Assembly: GCA_963693285.1 (NCBI GenBank)
Contig: OY848924.1
Span: 743,501 to 807,500 of the forward strand
Source of the DNA: Xestospongia muta
Taxonomy: Eukaryota; Porifera; Demospongiae; Haplosclerida; Petrosiidae
Direction: 5' to 3'
DNA length: 64,000 nt
In this document: in pieces, positions 62,978 to 64,000 of the stretch
How the letters are laid out: each line of letters begins with the position of its first letter
How positions within the stretch are numbered: the first letter of the stretch is position 1
Notes under the pieces: generated by a model
Database searches by the model: none
The model's input: the letters and a program-made list of their open reading frames with translations, nothing else
Told to the model about the DNA's origin: nothing
Position numbers and translations under genes: made by a program

Positions 62978-64000
62978 TGGGTGTGGCTGTTAGTAATTTC
63001 TACATTGAACTGTTGTTCAAAGTTTTGTTAGTAAAGGATTAACAAAGATAGTCAGTGTCAGGTAATAGTAGGTGTGGTCTGTTATAATAGTAGTACATAT
63101 AGTTGGTAATGATCTTGGTATTCACAAAGGTCCCACTAATATGGTGTGTACATGTCATTTGTACCCAAAGCCTAAACCCAAACAAGTGAACATAAGAAGA
63201 ATAGCCAATAGTGAACCATTCTATTTTAATTTTGAGATAGGGGATGTGCCATACTCTAGACATGTAAATCAGGTACATGGACATTATCTGGATGTTACCA
63301 AGAGGTGTGGTTAAAAATGGTCCAGCTATTAATAATACTGGTAGTCATTAATTAATCATGGAGGTTACATATCGTGGTTAAATCACTAAACCAGTTAATC
63401 GACCATCACTACTATAGTCCCAGTTGTTTCTTATGATTAAACTTTTATAAATTAATTAATATATCTGTGGTAGTTGTAGTTTGTTATTTTCATTACATGT
63501 ACTTCATAGTGACAATAAGAAGAATGGAGCATACATTATGGATGTTGAATAAGCTTATGTCATCCATGGATATATGTTACTCACTAGATGTTAAACTCCC
63601 TATATCCTGAATATATTAACATGTAATAGACATTGCTATTATAATAAACTTGTGGTTACAGTGAGAATACACAGTTACCCCTTAATTCTGATAGACAAAG
63701 AGTAATGTCATGGAACAATGTGTCTTATCTGGAGCTGTCCTTAACACCTCTAAATTACCTATGGTTACTAATATAACTAGACCCCTCCTCTTAAACAGTT
63801 AAACCGTAACATTGATGGCATACTTAAGATATATATCACAATTGGTTGCCAACAGCTTAAGATTATTGAAGAATAATGTCTCTTCTCATAGAAGGACTAG
63901 CACTATATTGCATATCAGTGGGTGTGGTTTATAAAATAATAAAGTAATAGATTCTATGTCTTTTTATGTCTCTGTCATTGGTCAGGTTTGACATGATAAT
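62978..64000. other. Intron of the second ANK gene, matches 22437-23455
   Basis: The final kilobase is nearly identical to the first gene's intron before its last ankyrin exon (23568-23669). No exon of its own is seen. The window ends about 113 bp before the expected acceptor. Confidence 0.65.

Overview
The window is eukaryotic: AT-rich DNA with many short exons, GT/AG introns mostly of 0.1-2 kb, metazoan death-fold, ankyrin and vinculin domains, and many DNA transposons. A sponge (demosponge, Amphimedon-like) is my best guess. It rests on the domain mix and compact introns, not on a database match.

Layout, left to right. (1) 3-2399, + strand: the 3' part of a gene joining a death domain to a vinculin/alpha-catenin-type tail. 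(2) 4207-7674: a decayed Mutator-like (MULE) transposon with ~85-bp terminal inverted repeats and a 9-bp target duplication. (3) 8564-32311, + strand: a complete 29-exon gene of about 1570 aa with eleven one-exon ankyrin repeats, a Roc-like GTPase with a COR-like region, a death domain, a charged tail and a C-terminal CARD-like helical domain. Its introns hold a hAT element, a TTAA-flanked piggyBac-like element, two pogo-like elements and several MITEs. (4) 32778-40837, - strand: a small unrecognised two-exon unit, then a CDK4/6-like kinase pseudogene carrying a TTAA-flanked, Kolobok-like transposon (34376-37832). (5) 41077-48694: an orphan duplicate of the vinculin-tail last exon, a two-exon start of another ankyrin gene, the 3' half of a second MULE copy and a second promoter. 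(6) 49208 to the right edge: a second ankyrin gene on the + strand, paralogous to the first. Its first 12 coding exons are open, and the window ends about 110 bp before the predicted next exon.

The right part (41-64 kb) is a tandem segmental duplicate of the left part (2-24 kb), offset by about 39-41 kb. Inside it, ankyrin exon-plus-intron modules have been repeatedly duplicated and reordered. Introns of paralogous modules are nearly identical. Exon differences concentrate at the ankyrin positions that normally contact ligand (about 1, 2, 3, 5, 13, 14). With the GTPase, death and CARD-like signalling part, this suggests a rapidly diversifying family of intracellular receptors resembling DAPK1 or NLR proteins. 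That is an inference from architecture and from comparison within this window only.
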